From contig CAACVI010000011.1 of the NCBI GenBank assembly GCA_900659855.1, positions 1 through 52,928 of the forward strand: DNA of 52,928 nucleotides. The letters are read 5' to 3'. The position numbers were made by a program, and so were the translations under genes. The notes under the pieces were generated by a model. The model saw only the letters and a program-made list of their open reading frames with translations, ran no database searches and had not been told where the DNA came from. Source of the DNA: Candidatus Desulfarcum epimagneticum. Lineage in GTDB: Bacteria; Desulfobacterota; Desulfobacteria; Desulfobacterales; CR-1. Positions 17,456 to 25,355 of the stretch are shown one piece after another; the stretch's first letter is position 1; each line of letters opens with the position of its first letter.

Positions 17456-18430
17456 TCAGGCCCTGATTTTTTGGGCCGCCTCCAGGGCGAAATAGGTCAG
17501 GATCATGTCGGCGCCGGCCCTTTTGATGCCGATGAGGGTCTCCATCATCACGCTTTCGCCGTCGATCCAGCCCTTCTGGGCCGCGGCTTTGATCATGGCG
17601 TACTCTCCACTGACATTGTAGGCCGCCACCGGCAGGTCCGATTCCTGGCGCATGCGGTGGATGATATCGAGATAGCAAAGGGCCGGTTTGACCATGATCA
17701 CGTCCGCGCCCTCCTCCGTGTCCAGGGTGGCCTCCCGGACGGCCTCCAGCGCGTTGGCCGGGTCCATCTGGTAGGTTCGCCGGTCGCCGAATTGGGGCGC
17801 CGAATGGGCGGCCTCCCGAAAGGGGCCGTAGTAAGAGGATCGGTATTTCACCGCGTAGGACATGATGGGAATGTGGCTGAAGTCTTTCTCATCCAGGCTT
17901 TGGCGTATTTCCGCCACCCGGCCGTCCATCATGTCCGACGGCGCCACCATGTCGGCCCCGGCCTGGGCGTGGGACACGGCCGTTCTCGCCAGAAGGTCCA
18001 GGGACGCGTCGTTGTCGACGATTTGGCCGTCGATGACGCCGCAGTGGCCGTGGTCCGTGTACTGGCACAGGCAGACATCGGTGATGACGATGAGATCAGG
18101 GAACTTGTCTTTGAGCGCCGAGACGGTTCTTTGAACCACGCCGTTTCGGGCGTAGGCCTGGGTGGCCAGGGGGTCTTTTTTTTTGGGAACGCCGAACACC
18201 ATGATGGCGGGCACATTCAGGCTCAGCGCCTTTCGGGCGGTTTTCACCATCTGGTCCGCCGAGAGATGAAACTGGCCCGGCATGGAGGGAATGGGGTCTT
18301 TGACGCCCTTGCCCTCCACCGCGAAAAGGGGCATGATCAAATCGTTTGTGGACAGCTCGGTCTCCCGGATCATGCGGCGAAAGCCCTTTTTTTGCCTCAT
18401 TCGTCTGGGTCTGTAGTCCGGAAACAGCAT
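17456..18430 (-). CDS. hemB: Delta-aminolevulinic acid dehydratase (porphobilinogen synthase)
   Basis: Condenses two 5-aminolevulinates into porphobilinogen. It has 324 aa, the full family length. Active-site lysines are visible at K195 (SYAVKYRSSYYGPFR) and K248 (VIMVKPALCYLD). The zinc-type triplet Cys120, Cys122 and Cys130 (DVCLCQYTDHGHCG) marks a Zn-dependent enzyme rather than the Mg/Asp-rich type. The start follows AAAGGAGG, 12 bases after the upstream cysteine-cluster gene. ahbD follows downstream, giving the first and last tetrapyrrole steps in one unit. Confidence 0.96.
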   Translation of the reverse strand: MLFPDYRPRRMRQKKGFRRMIRETELSTNDLIMPLFAVEGKGVKDPIPSMPGQFHLSADQMVKTARKALSLNVPAIMVFGVPKKKDPLATQAYARNGVVQRTVSALKDKFPDLIVITDVCLCQYTDHGHCGVIDGQIVDNDASLDLLARTAVSHAQAGADMVAPSDMMDGRVAEIRQSLDEKDFSHIPIMSYAVKYRSSYYGPFREAAHSAPQFGDRRTYQMDPANALEAVREATLDTEEGADVIMVKPALCYLDIIHRMRQESDLPVAAYNVSGEYAMIKAAAQKGWIDGESVMMETLIGIKRAGADMILTYFALEAAQKIRA

Positions 18431-18442
18431 GTTCGCCCTCCT

Positions 18443-18865
18443 TTAAAAAAAAATTTTGTTCCGGCCCCGCCGTCCGGCCAGCGTCTCTTTCACCCGTTTT
18501 TTGATCTGGTCCGCAGGCGCGCCGGCGCGGATACCGGGGCATGCGCCGGCCATGATCCGCCAGTTTCCGGGGCGCTTGAGAACAGCCGGGATAAACGGCC
18601 ACTCCCGGCACATGCGCGGCTTGACCGGGTGAACGCCGCATTTTTTGTTTTTCCAAAACACGCAATACCCGTTTTCACCCTGGGCGATGACATGGCCCTT
18701 TCCCGAAGGCCGGCAGTATTTTTTTGCGAATGTCCGGGGGTCGCAATGAATATAAGCGGATATTTTTTCCATGTCCCCGGGCGTCACAAAGGTCCCGCCG
18801 AATCCCTTGCAGCATTCCCCGCACTCGGCGCACTCAAAAACGTCGTCTTTGCGTTTGGATGTCAT
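18443..18865 (-). CDS. YkgJ-type cysteine-cluster protein
   Basis: A 140-aa protein of the YkgJ/Fe-S-cluster-like family. The N-terminal CAECGECCKGFGG box, YCVFWKNKKCGVHPVKPRMCREWP and a final CPG give the eight-cysteine pattern of this family, thought to bind zinc or an Fe-S cluster. Its biochemical role is not established. The start overlaps the recR stop (ATGA), so translation is coupled. hemB follows 12 bp later. Confidence 0.8.
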   Translation of the reverse strand: MTSKRKDDVFECAECGECCKGFGGTFVTPGDMEKISAYIHCDPRTFAKKYCRPSGKGHVIAQGENGYCVFWKNKKCGVHPVKPRMCREWPFIPAVLKRPGNWRIMAGACPGIRAGAPADQIKKRVKETLAGRRGRNKIFF

Positions 18866-19461
18866 AAGCCGCGCCGGGTCTCCATGGCCTTTCTCAGGGT
18901 GACCGGGTCGATGTATTTCAGATCGCCTCCCATGGGAACCCCGGAGGCGATGCGGGTGACCTGGACGGGGTATTTTTCAAGGCTTTGGGCGATAAACGAG
19001 GCGGTGGCCTCTCCCTCGACGTTTGTCCCGGTGGCGATGACGACTTCCCGGATGTTTCCTTTTTCCACTCTGGACACCAGCTCCCTGAAGCGGATTTCAT
19101 CGGGGCCCACCCCGTTTAAGGGGGACAGGGCGCCGGATAAAATATGATACCGGCCTTTGAAGGCCCCTGATTTTTCAATGGAGGCCATGTCGGCCGGCTG
19201 TTCCACCACGCATAAAAGGGCGTCGGAGCGGGAGGGGTCCAGACAGATGTCGCACACCTCCTGGTCGCTTAAGGCGAAGCAGCGCCGGCACGCCCCGGTT
19301 TTCTCCCGGGCCTCCAGGATGCTTCTGGACAGCGCCTCCGCCGCGGCCCGGGGGGCCTTGAGAATATGGACGGCCAGGCGCTCGGCGGTCTTTTCCCCGA
19401 TTCCCGGAAGCCGGGACAGGTTTCGGATCAGGTTCGAGACCGTTTTCGGATAATGGCTCAT
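18862..19461 (-). CDS. recR: Recombination mediator RecR
   Basis: Acts with RecF/RecO to load RecA on gapped DNA. It has 199 aa, as usual. The helix-hairpin-helix opening LSRLPGIGEKTAERLA is followed by a zinc finger with Cys58, 61, 70 and 73 (CRRCFALSDQEVCDIC), then the Toprim domain with VVEQPADMASIEKSG and ATGTNVEGEATA. Its start overlaps the ybaB stop (TAATG), the classical dnaX-ybaB-recR arrangement. Confidence 0.96.
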   Translation of the reverse strand: MSHYPKTVSNLIRNLSRLPGIGEKTAERLAVHILKAPRAAAEALSRSILEAREKTGACRRCFALSDQEVCDICLDPSRSDALLCVVEQPADMASIEKSGAFKGRYHILSGALSPLNGVGPDEIRFRELVSRVEKGNIREVVIATGTNVEGEATASFIAQSLEKYPVQVTRIASGVPMGGDLKYIDPVTLRKAMETRRGL

Positions 19462-19772
19462 TATGAAAGTCCCGGGATATTCATGCCGCCGGTGAGTTTT
19501 TTCATGGCGTTGGAGAGCATCTCCTGGGATTGGGCCAGGGCGTCGTTCACCGCCGCCACAATCAGGTCCTCAAGCATGTCCACATCGTCGGGGTCCACCA
19601 CCTCTTTTTCGATTTTGACGGACACCAGCTGGTGCTTGCCGTTGGCCACCACCTTCACCATGCCTCCGCCCGATGAGGTCTCCACGGTTTTTTCCGCCAT
19701 TTCCTCATGCATTTTCATCATCTGTTCCTGAAGCCGGCCGGCCTGCTTCATCATGTTTCCCATGCCTTTCAT
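19461..19772 (-). CDS. ybaB: YbaB/EbfC nucleoid-associated protein
   Basis: Small DNA-binding protein (103 aa), typically a tweezer-like dimer. It has the usual opening MKGMGNMMKQAGRLQEQMMK, the GGGMVKVVANGKHQLVSVKI core and a DLIVAAVNDAL helix. It starts two bases after dnaX and overlaps recR by one base. Confidence 0.94.
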   Translation of the reverse strand: MKGMGNMMKQAGRLQEQMMKMHEEMAEKTVETSSGGGMVKVVANGKHQLVSVKIEKEVVDPDDVDMLEDLIVAAVNDALAQSQEMLSNAMKKLTGGMNIPGLS

Positions 19773-19774
19773 GT

Positions 19775-21643
19775 CTATGTCTCCTCCCGCGTGATTTTGA
19801 TTTCGGTTATTTTCGCGTCAAAAGAGCGGAGCGCCTCCTCCACCAGGGGGTGGCTGAGCGCCTCTTTTTCCAGAAGTTTGCCTTCATCGCGCGCTTGTCT
19901 CAGGGTTTTCGGGGCTTTTTTTTTCGATTGGATGGAAATGGCCATTGGGGCGCCGAAAAAATCGTCGCATATGTTTTGCAGCGTGGCCATGTTTTTTTTC
20001 CGCCGGATGGTGTCGGCGTTGAACCGGCCGCCATTGGCTTCGATTTCCAGGGAATTCTCAGTCAGTCGGGTCAGCTCGGCTTTTTCCAGATGCGCGGCGA
20101 GATAGGGGGATGTCTCAAACACCCGGTCCACGAGTCTGGGCCATGCCTCGCCGGGGCTTTGCCCGGGAGAATGGGAAAGAGAACCGTTCGCGGATATCCC
20201 GGGGGGCTTTTTTTCATCCGGAAAGGGAGCCGGGGATTCCGCCACCGAGGCGGCGTTTTTGGGATCGGGGCCGCGATTTTCAGCATCCGGCCCGGGCTTT
20301 TCAGGAGCCGGGGGCGGCCCGGGCGTTTTAAAGTCGGGATTGGGCGCCGCGCTTTTTCCCCGGGCGTTTGAATCCCGGGTTTCAAATTTCTCGCCGGCGC
20401 CTTTTTCAATGGCGTCCATCAGACGGCGCTGAAGCGCGTCGATTTTTTCGATGAGCCGGTCTATTTCAATAGTGGGTTTAACAGCGGGCTGAATCGCGGG
20501 GCCGGCGCCGGGTTTTTCGACGGGCCGGGGGCCGGGGGCCGGGTCCATGTCCGCGCCGGGCCCGGCGATTTTAAAAAAAGCGATCTCCGTGGACAGCCGG
20601 GGCCACTGGGAGGCCCGGACAGACGGCTCTTCGCCGGACAGGATGTCCAGCGACCTTCTCAGGCTCCCCAGGGAGATGTTTTCGACCTGGTCCCGGGCCT
20701 GTTTGATTTCATGGTCCGCCAGGCTCGCCAGGGCCGGGGCCTTTCCCCCCATTTTCACCAGGATCAGGTTCCGGAAATGCTCCAGCGCGTCGTCAAAAAA
20801 CCGTTTCATCTCCCCGCCCTTGTCGTAAATTTCCTGGATGACGGACACGATTCCCGGGATGTCATGGCGAAACGCGGCCTCCGAGACGCTGAAAACGGCT
20901 TTTCGGTCAAACAGGCCCAGGATGTCGAGCAGCTGCTCGTGGGTGATTTTTTTTTCAACGGCGGCTGAAAAGGCCTGGTCCATAAGACTCAGGGCGTCCC
21001 GCATGGAGCCGCCCGCCTCCCTGGCGATGACGGCCAGGCTTTCTTTTTCGATTTCAAACCCTTCCGTTCCGGCGATTTTTTCCATGTGCGCGGCCAGGGC
21101 GTCCGCGTCGATTCGTCTGAAGTCGTGCCTCTGGCATCGGGAAAGGATGGTGGCCGGAATTTTGCGGGGCTCGGTGGTGGCGAAGATGAAAATAATATGG
21201 GGAGGCGGCTCCTCCAGGGTTTTTAAAAGCGCGTTGAAGGCCGAGGCGCTGAGCATGTGGACTTCGTCGATGATATAAATTTTGTAAGGGCTGTCGGCGG
21301 GCCGGTATTTGATGTTTTCCCTCAGCTCCCGGATCTGCTCCACGCTGTTGTTGGAGGCGCCGTCGATTTCAAAGACGTCCAGGGCCCTTGAGTCGGTGAT
21401 GTCCCGGCAGGACGCGCACTGGCCGCAAGGGGTCGGCGACGGGCCGTTTTGGCAGTTCATGGCCTTGGCCAGTATCCGGGCCGCGCTGGTTTTTCCCGTT
21501 CCCCTGGGGCCGGAAAACAAAATGGCGTGGGCCAGGCGTTTGGAGGCGATGGCGTTGGACAATGTCCGGGAGATATGGTCCTGCTCGACGATCTCCTCAA
21601 AGGTCTGGGGCCGGTATTTGCGGGCCAGAACAAGGTAAGACAT
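19775..21643 (-). CDS. dnaX: DNA polymerase III subunits gamma/tau
   Basis: Clamp-loader ATPase, 622 aa from the ATG at 21643 (MSYLVLARKYRPQTF, the family-standard start). Walker A GPRGTGKT is at 45-52, the zinc module has Cys64, 73, 76 and 79, Walker B is YIIDEVHMLS and the SRC motif is LSRCQRHDF. After ~370 comes a proline/lysine-rich linker and a tau-like C-terminal domain. An A9 run on the coding strand (19916-19924) lies near the C-terminus. It is too late to make a gamma-sized product, so programmed slippage there is unlikely to matter. The frame is open upstream through both tRNA genes, but that part is not protein-coding. Confidence 0.95.
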   Translation of the reverse strand: MSYLVLARKYRPQTFEEIVEQDHISRTLSNAIASKRLAHAILFSGPRGTGKTSAARILAKAMNCQNGPSPTPCGQCASCRDITDSRALDVFEIDGASNNSVEQIRELRENIKYRPADSPYKIYIIDEVHMLSASAFNALLKTLEEPPPHIIFIFATTEPRKIPATILSRCQRHDFRRIDADALAAHMEKIAGTEGFEIEKESLAVIAREAGGSMRDALSLMDQAFSAAVEKKITHEQLLDILGLFDRKAVFSVSEAAFRHDIPGIVSVIQEIYDKGGEMKRFFDDALEHFRNLILVKMGGKAPALASLADHEIKQARDQVENISLGSLRRSLDILSGEEPSVRASQWPRLSTEIAFFKIAGPGADMDPAPGPRPVEKPGAGPAIQPAVKPTIEIDRLIEKIDALQRRLMDAIEKGAGEKFETRDSNARGKSAAPNPDFKTPGPPPAPEKPGPDAENRGPDPKNAASVAESPAPFPDEKKPPGISANGSLSHSPGQSPGEAWPRLVDRVFETSPYLAAHLEKAELTRLTENSLEIEANGGRFNADTIRRKKNMATLQNICDDFFGAPMAISIQSKKKAPKTLRQARDEGKLLEKEALSHPLVEEALRSFDAKITEIKITREET

Positions 21644-21730
21644 GGAAAAAAACGACGCCTCCCGGTGTGTTCGCCCGCGTCGGGCAGATAGGTCAGGGGT
21701 CTGGTTTTCGACGGGAGCGGTGGAAAAAAA

Positions 21731-21824
21731 TGGCGGAGAGAGAGGGATTCGAACCCTCGGCGCCGCTTGTGGCAACGCACACGATTTCCAGTCGTGCTCC
21801 TTCAGCCAGCTCGGACATCTCTCC
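21731..21824 (-). tRNA. tRNA-Ser(GGA)
   Basis: Class II tRNA. The acceptor GGAGAGA pairs with TCTCTCC, then G and an encoded CCA. The anticodon stem CACGA/TCGTG holds the loop CTGGAAA, anticodon GGA. It has a long variable arm and the T arm GGTTCGAATCC. It lies ~90 bp upstream of dnaX on the same strand. Confidence 0.95.
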
Positions 21825-21903
21825 GTTTTCGCATGGGGCCTCTTCGCGCGGCCCCTCGGGGGCCGCGAAAGGCCGAAATCAAAAAGCCAAAAATCAATCA
21901 AGG

Positions 21904-21996
21904 TGGCGGAGAGGGTGGGATTCGAACCCACGATCCCGTTTTTGACAGGATACCGCTTTTCGAGAGCGGGGCCTTCAGCCTCTCGGCCACCTCTCC
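21904..21996 (-). tRNA. tRNA-Ser(CGA)
   Basis: Class II tRNA. The acceptor starts GGAGAGG, CCA is encoded, the anticodon stem CCGCT/AGCGG holds the loop CTCGAAA (anticodon CGA), the variable arm is long, and the T arm is GGTTCGAATCC. It is the first gene of the minus-strand unit leading into tRNA-Ser(GGA) and dnaX. Confidence 0.95.
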
Positions 21997-22033
21997 GACT
22001 CTTCGCCAATAGGCGGGGCCTTAAAAGAACGAT

Positions 22034-22062
22034 ACAATATATTCTTTTTTTCTTTCTGTCAA
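22034..22062 (-). promoter_or_regulatory. Sigma-70 promoter for the tRNA-Ser/dnaX unit
   Basis: On the minus strand: TTGACA (22057-22062), a 17-bp spacer and TATTGT (22034-22039). It points at tRNA-Ser(CGA), ~38 bp away. I see no other good promoter between it and recR, so the downstream genes may depend on it. Confidence 0.75.
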
Positions 22063-22112
22063 TGATCTTTTGGGTTTAAAAAATGATTTTTTGGGGTCAT
22101 CGCATTGAAAAT

Positions 22113-22264
22113 TGATAAACTCGTAAAAAAGTCTGGGATGGCTAAGTTAAAAATTCGATCTACAAGGCGTGGCGTTTATTTTTAATTGAGGCAATACATT
22201 GTAGTATGCCTCAATTAAAAATAAACGCCACAACGCCGTAGATTGGATTTTTTACGACGCCATC
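22113..22264 (+). repeat. Dispersed ~150-bp palindromic element, copy C
   Basis: TGATAAACTCGTAAAAAA at the left, a core palindrome TTATTTTTAATTGAGGCA at ~22176-22224, and a right end TTTTTTACGACGCCATCA. Next to the core, GGCGT...ACGCC arms are also complementary, extending the stem. It occupies most of the 320-bp gap between the divergent tRNA-Ser unit and the DUF1015 gene. Confidence 0.85.
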
Positions 22265-22381
22265 AAGATTTGTCTTGAACAAGGCCCCCCTTTTATAGTA
22301 TCCAACCCCTGGCTTTACAAAACGCGCCGCGCCGGTTTCGGGCGGGCGCTATTTAAAAAAAACAGGAAAGGAACAGGATCA

Positions 22382-23707
22382 ATGGCGGAAATTATCCCGT
22401 TTAAGGGAATACGATTCAACACGGAAAAAACAGGCGATTTGTCCCAGGTGACCGCTCCCCCCTATGACGTCATCTCTCGAAAGGAGCGGGACATGTTTTA
22501 CGACACGCACCCGGCCAACGTCATTCGCCTGATTTTGGGAAAAGACAAAGACACCGACTCCGAAAAAGACAACCGGCACACCCGGGCCTTTGAATATTTC
22601 ACAAAATGGAGACAGGAAAACATCCTGGCCACGGACGAGACGCCGTCGATTTATTTCAGCGCCGTGGATTTTGACCTGGACGGGCGGGTCGTCACGCGCT
22701 TCGGCATGACGGCGATGGCGAAAATCGAGCCCTTTGACAAGGGGATCATCCTTCCCCATGAGAAAACATTCTCAAAGGTGAAATCCGAAAGGCTTGAGTT
22801 GATGAAAGCCTGCCGCGCCAACTTTTCCCCCATTTTTTCCGTTTACCGGGACAAAGACCATTCCCTGGCCTCTTTCCGGGAAGAGGTCATGAAAAAGACC
22901 CCGGATTCGGATTTTAAGGACGGATTCGGCCATCGCCACAGGATGTGGCGCGTGACGGACCCTTCGGCCCATGAGACGATCCGGGCCTCCATGAAAGACA
23001 ACGCCATATTCATCGCCGACGGCCACCACCGGTATGAGACGGCGCTCAACTATCGAAATTTTCTGGCCGACACAGACCCGGATTTTCATGACGGCTCCGG
23101 CGCCCGTTATATCATGATGTACCTTTGCGCCATGGACGACCCGGGCCTGATTATTCTCCCGGCCCACCGGCTGCTCAGCGGAATCGACCCGGATCTGCTT
23201 CATTCCCTTCCGGAAAGGGCCAAAGCGCATTTTGACGTGGAAGCCGTTCCCTTCGACTCAAGTGATGTGGCGGCCGGGGCCGCCGGGTTTGAGTCCATGC
23301 TCAAAGCGCGCGAGGACCGAAACGCCATCGGCGTTTCCATCCGGGGGGCGCGCGAGTTTTATCTTTTGACCCTCAAGCCCGGGGAGATGGAGCGGGCGTT
23401 TGGCGATTCCATTCCCCCTTCCCTGATCCGGCTTGACGTGACCGTGCTGACCCGTCTGGTCATGATGAGGCTGTTGGGGTTTGACAAAGAAACCCTGGAC
23501 AACGAACAGATGATCCGTTATTCCAGCCGGACCCGGGGGGCCGTTGAGGCGGTTTTGAACGAAAAATGCGACGTGGCCTTTATCCTGAATCCCACCCGGA
23601 TGAGCCAGGTGAGGGAGGTGGCCCGGGAGGGGCTCATCATGCCCCGGAAATCCACCTATTTTTATCCCAAAGTGATCACGGGCCAGGTGATGCGGGCGCT
23701 GGACTGA
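22382..23707 (+). CDS. DUF1015 family protein
   Basis: 441 aa, matching the DUF1015 family in length and motifs: IPFKGIRFNTEK, TAPPYDVIS, HPANVIRLILGK near the start, then IADGHHRYETAL and YCxMDDPGLIILPAHRLL-like segments. The family's function is unknown. It is often found near amino-acid or central-metabolism genes in anaerobes. The ATG follows AGGAAAGGAACAGG. The gene stands alone, with a convergent secreted-protein gene 20 bp downstream. Confidence 0.85.
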   Translation: MAEIIPFKGIRFNTEKTGDLSQVTAPPYDVISRKERDMFYDTHPANVIRLILGKDKDTDSEKDNRHTRAFEYFTKWRQENILATDETPSIYFSAVDFDLDGRVVTRFGMTAMAKIEPFDKGIILPHEKTFSKVKSERLELMKACRANFSPIFSVYRDKDHSLASFREEVMKKTPDSDFKDGFGHRHRMWRVTDPSAHETIRASMKDNAIFIADGHHRYETALNYRNFLADTDPDFHDGSGARYIMMYLCAMDDPGLIILPAHRLLSGIDPDLLHSLPERAKAHFDVEAVPFDSSDVAAGAAGFESMLKAREDRNAIGVSIRGAREFYLLTLKPGEMERAFGDSIPPSLIRLDVTVLTRLVMMRLLGFDKETLDNEQMIRYSSRTRGAVEAVLNEKCDVAFILNPTRMSQVREVAREGLIMPRKSTYFYPKVITGQVMRALD

Positions 23708-23727
23708 AAACCGGGCGGCCCCGGGAA

Positions 23728-24369
23728 TCAGTTCCGGGCCGCCTCCCAGCGGGCCATGACTTTGCCTGTTTTCCGGTCGATGATTTTAATCGCGATGGGC
23801 GGGGCGGGCTCTTTTTTCGTCTCCGCCGGGCAGGTCTTGATCAGACGGCCGGACCGGGCAAGGGCGATTTCACCGTTGGCCAGCCCCTGGATGGCGCCTT
23901 CCATGGAAAAGGAGATGTCTTTTTCCATGTCCAGCAGTTTTCGGGCCGTTTTCGTCGGGATGTTTTCAAAGGCAAACCCCCGGACCCGTCCGTCCTTTTT
24001 CAGCGCCCGGGCCCGCCGGGCGTTTCCGAAATACTCCCGGCTGAGCCATTTCATTCGGAAATACGGGGGCCGGGGCCCCGGGGAGTAGAAAAGAAGCGGC
24101 GCCATATCCTTTGCGACATCGATCCTAAGTCTTTTTGTCACAGGGTCGTGGCGAACCCGCGCCGCGCCGTCTCTGACGCATGTCGCCCGCTTCCGGCACA
24201 AAAACTCCCATTCCCCGTCCGGCAGATCGTACCAGGCGTGGATGATTTTGTACAAAACCACCGGCCGGTCCCCGATTCGGCAGTCCTCCAGGCAAAAAGC
24301 GTCCGGGGCGTGAAAGCCCATCGCCCAAATCGCCGCCGCGATTCCCAGTGTGTGTTTTAAACGCGCCAT
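23728..24369 (-). CDS. Secreted or periplasmic hypothetical protein
   Basis: A 213-aa protein with a probable signal peptide (MARLKHTLGIAAAIWAMGF, cleavage near AFC). The mature part is basic with four scattered cysteines (CLEDC near the start, then C in EFLCRKRATC), and ends with an IKIIDRKTGKVMARWEAARN strand pair. I do not recognise a family. The ribosome site is weak (AAAAAAGAAA). It runs convergent with the DUF1015 gene. Confidence 0.6.
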   Translation of the reverse strand: MARLKHTLGIAAAIWAMGFHAPDAFCLEDCRIGDRPVVLYKIIHAWYDLPDGEWEFLCRKRATCVRDGAARVRHDPVTKRLRIDVAKDMAPLLFYSPGPRPPYFRMKWLSREYFGNARRARALKKDGRVRGFAFENIPTKTARKLLDMEKDISFSMEGAIQGLANGEIALARSGRLIKTCPAETKKEPAPPIAIKIIDRKTGKVMARWEAARN

Positions 24370-24410
24370 TTTCTTTTTTAGATGTGTCGGCGGCCTTTCG
24401 TCAAGACATT

Positions 24411-24450
24411 TTTTTACGACGCTGTCCCGTATTTTTTTACGAGTTTATCA
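24411..24450 (-). repeat. End fragment of the dispersed ~150-bp element
   Basis: Only one terminus remains: ACGACGCTGTCCCGTATTTT followed by TTTACGAGTTTATCA, matching the right part of copy E. The palindromic core is missing. Confidence 0.7.
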
Positions 24451-24564
24451 TTTTTTGAAGACACGCCGCGCCGGGCCGCCTTTTTTTAAAAAAAAATGGG
24501 CTTGCTTCCCGGGCCCCGGGGCGCTAAAAGCGGGGCGTGACTATCTTAAAAACAGGAGGAGCAA

Positions 24565-25320
24565 ATGGGCGATTACGAGACCATTGTTTACCGGGAAGAG
24601 GGCGGGGTGGGGGTTTTGACCTTAAACCGGCCGAAAACATTGAACGCCATCAACCTGGAGATGATCGAAGAAATTGAGGATCTGTTCGGAAAACTGGAGA
24701 AAAGCGAAACCGCCCGGGTTTTGATTTTGACCGGGGCCGGTGAAAAAGGGTTTTGCGCGGGTCTGGACATGAAAACCGCCGCCGGGGAGATTTTCGAGGG
24801 CTCGCCCGCTTTGATCTATCAATGCCAGAGTCGGTTTTCCCGGATTTATTATATGATGCGGGTCATTCCCCAGCCCGTCATCGCGGCCATTCACGGCGCC
24901 GCGGCCGGCGGGGGGTTCAGCTTCGCCATGGCCTCGGATGTGAGGATCATCACCCCCCAGGCGAAATTCAACGCCGCCTACATCAACATCGGCCTGGGCG
25001 GCGCCGATCTGGCCAGCAGCTACTTCCTGCCCCGGCTCATCGGCTCGGGCCGGGCCAATGAGTTTCTGCTCACCGGCGATTTCATGACCGCCCAAGAGGC
25101 CATGGACCTGGGGTTCGCAAGCCGGATGGTGGAAAAAGAGACGCTCATGGACACGGCCCGGGAAATCGCGGCCCGCATGGTGGAGAAAAGCCCCCTGGGC
25201 CTTAAAATGACCAAGGAGGCCATCAACCAGAACCTCGGTGTGACCTCCCTGGAGCAGGCGCTTCATATCGAAAACCGGAACCAGGCGTTTATGATCACGG
25301 CCATGAAGACGGAGAAATAG
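24565..25320 (+). CDS. Enoyl-CoA hydratase/isomerase (crotonase) family protein
   Basis: 251-aa crotonase-fold acyl-CoA enzyme: TLNRPKTLNAIN, FCAGLDMK (CoA/oxyanion site), IHGAAAGGGFSFAMASDVRI and the LGGADLASSYFLPRLIG helix. The two hydratase glutamates are not there: the position equal to Glu in GGCELA is Ser (GGFSFA), and the position equal to Glu in GQPE is Tyr (NAAY). An Asp in GGAD remains, as in some isomerase-type members. Hydratase annotation would therefore be unsafe; isomerase or another crotonase reaction is likelier. The ATG follows AGGAGGAGCAA. It is a single gene, not in a beta-oxidation operon. Confidence 0.88.
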   Translation: MGDYETIVYREEGGVGVLTLNRPKTLNAINLEMIEEIEDLFGKLEKSETARVLILTGAGEKGFCAGLDMKTAAGEIFEGSPALIYQCQSRFSRIYYMMRVIPQPVIAAIHGAAAGGGFSFAMASDVRIITPQAKFNAAYINIGLGGADLASSYFLPRLIGSGRANEFLLTGDFMTAQEAMDLGFASRMVEKETLMDTAREIAARMVEKSPLGLKMTKEAINQNLGVTSLEQALHIENRNQAFMITAMKTEK

Positions 25321-25355
25321 GGGAGCGCCGGGTCGCGGCGTCATGGCTGTTTGTT

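Noticed and set aside
17412-17678. Longer start for ahbD overlapping hemB
   Set aside because: The extra residues overlap hemB in another frame and look random. TTG at 17411 has a good ribosome site.
17471-19147. A 558-codon plus-strand frame across hemB and recR
   Set aside because: Antisense of well-recognised genes. Composition is that of an antisense frame (Gly/His/Arg/Val-rich).
19910-19930. A9 run in dnaX as a programmed slippage site for the gamma form
   Set aside because: It lies in the last ~50 codons, so slippage would hardly shorten the product.
21644-22009. N-terminal extension of dnaX through the tRNA genes
   Set aside because: The region encodes two tRNA-Ser genes; the family start is MSYLVLARKYRPQTF at 21643.
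22265-22330. A promoter for the DUF1015 gene (TTGAAC ... TATAGT)
   Set aside because: Spacing is 13-15 bp, too short for a confident sigma-70 call.
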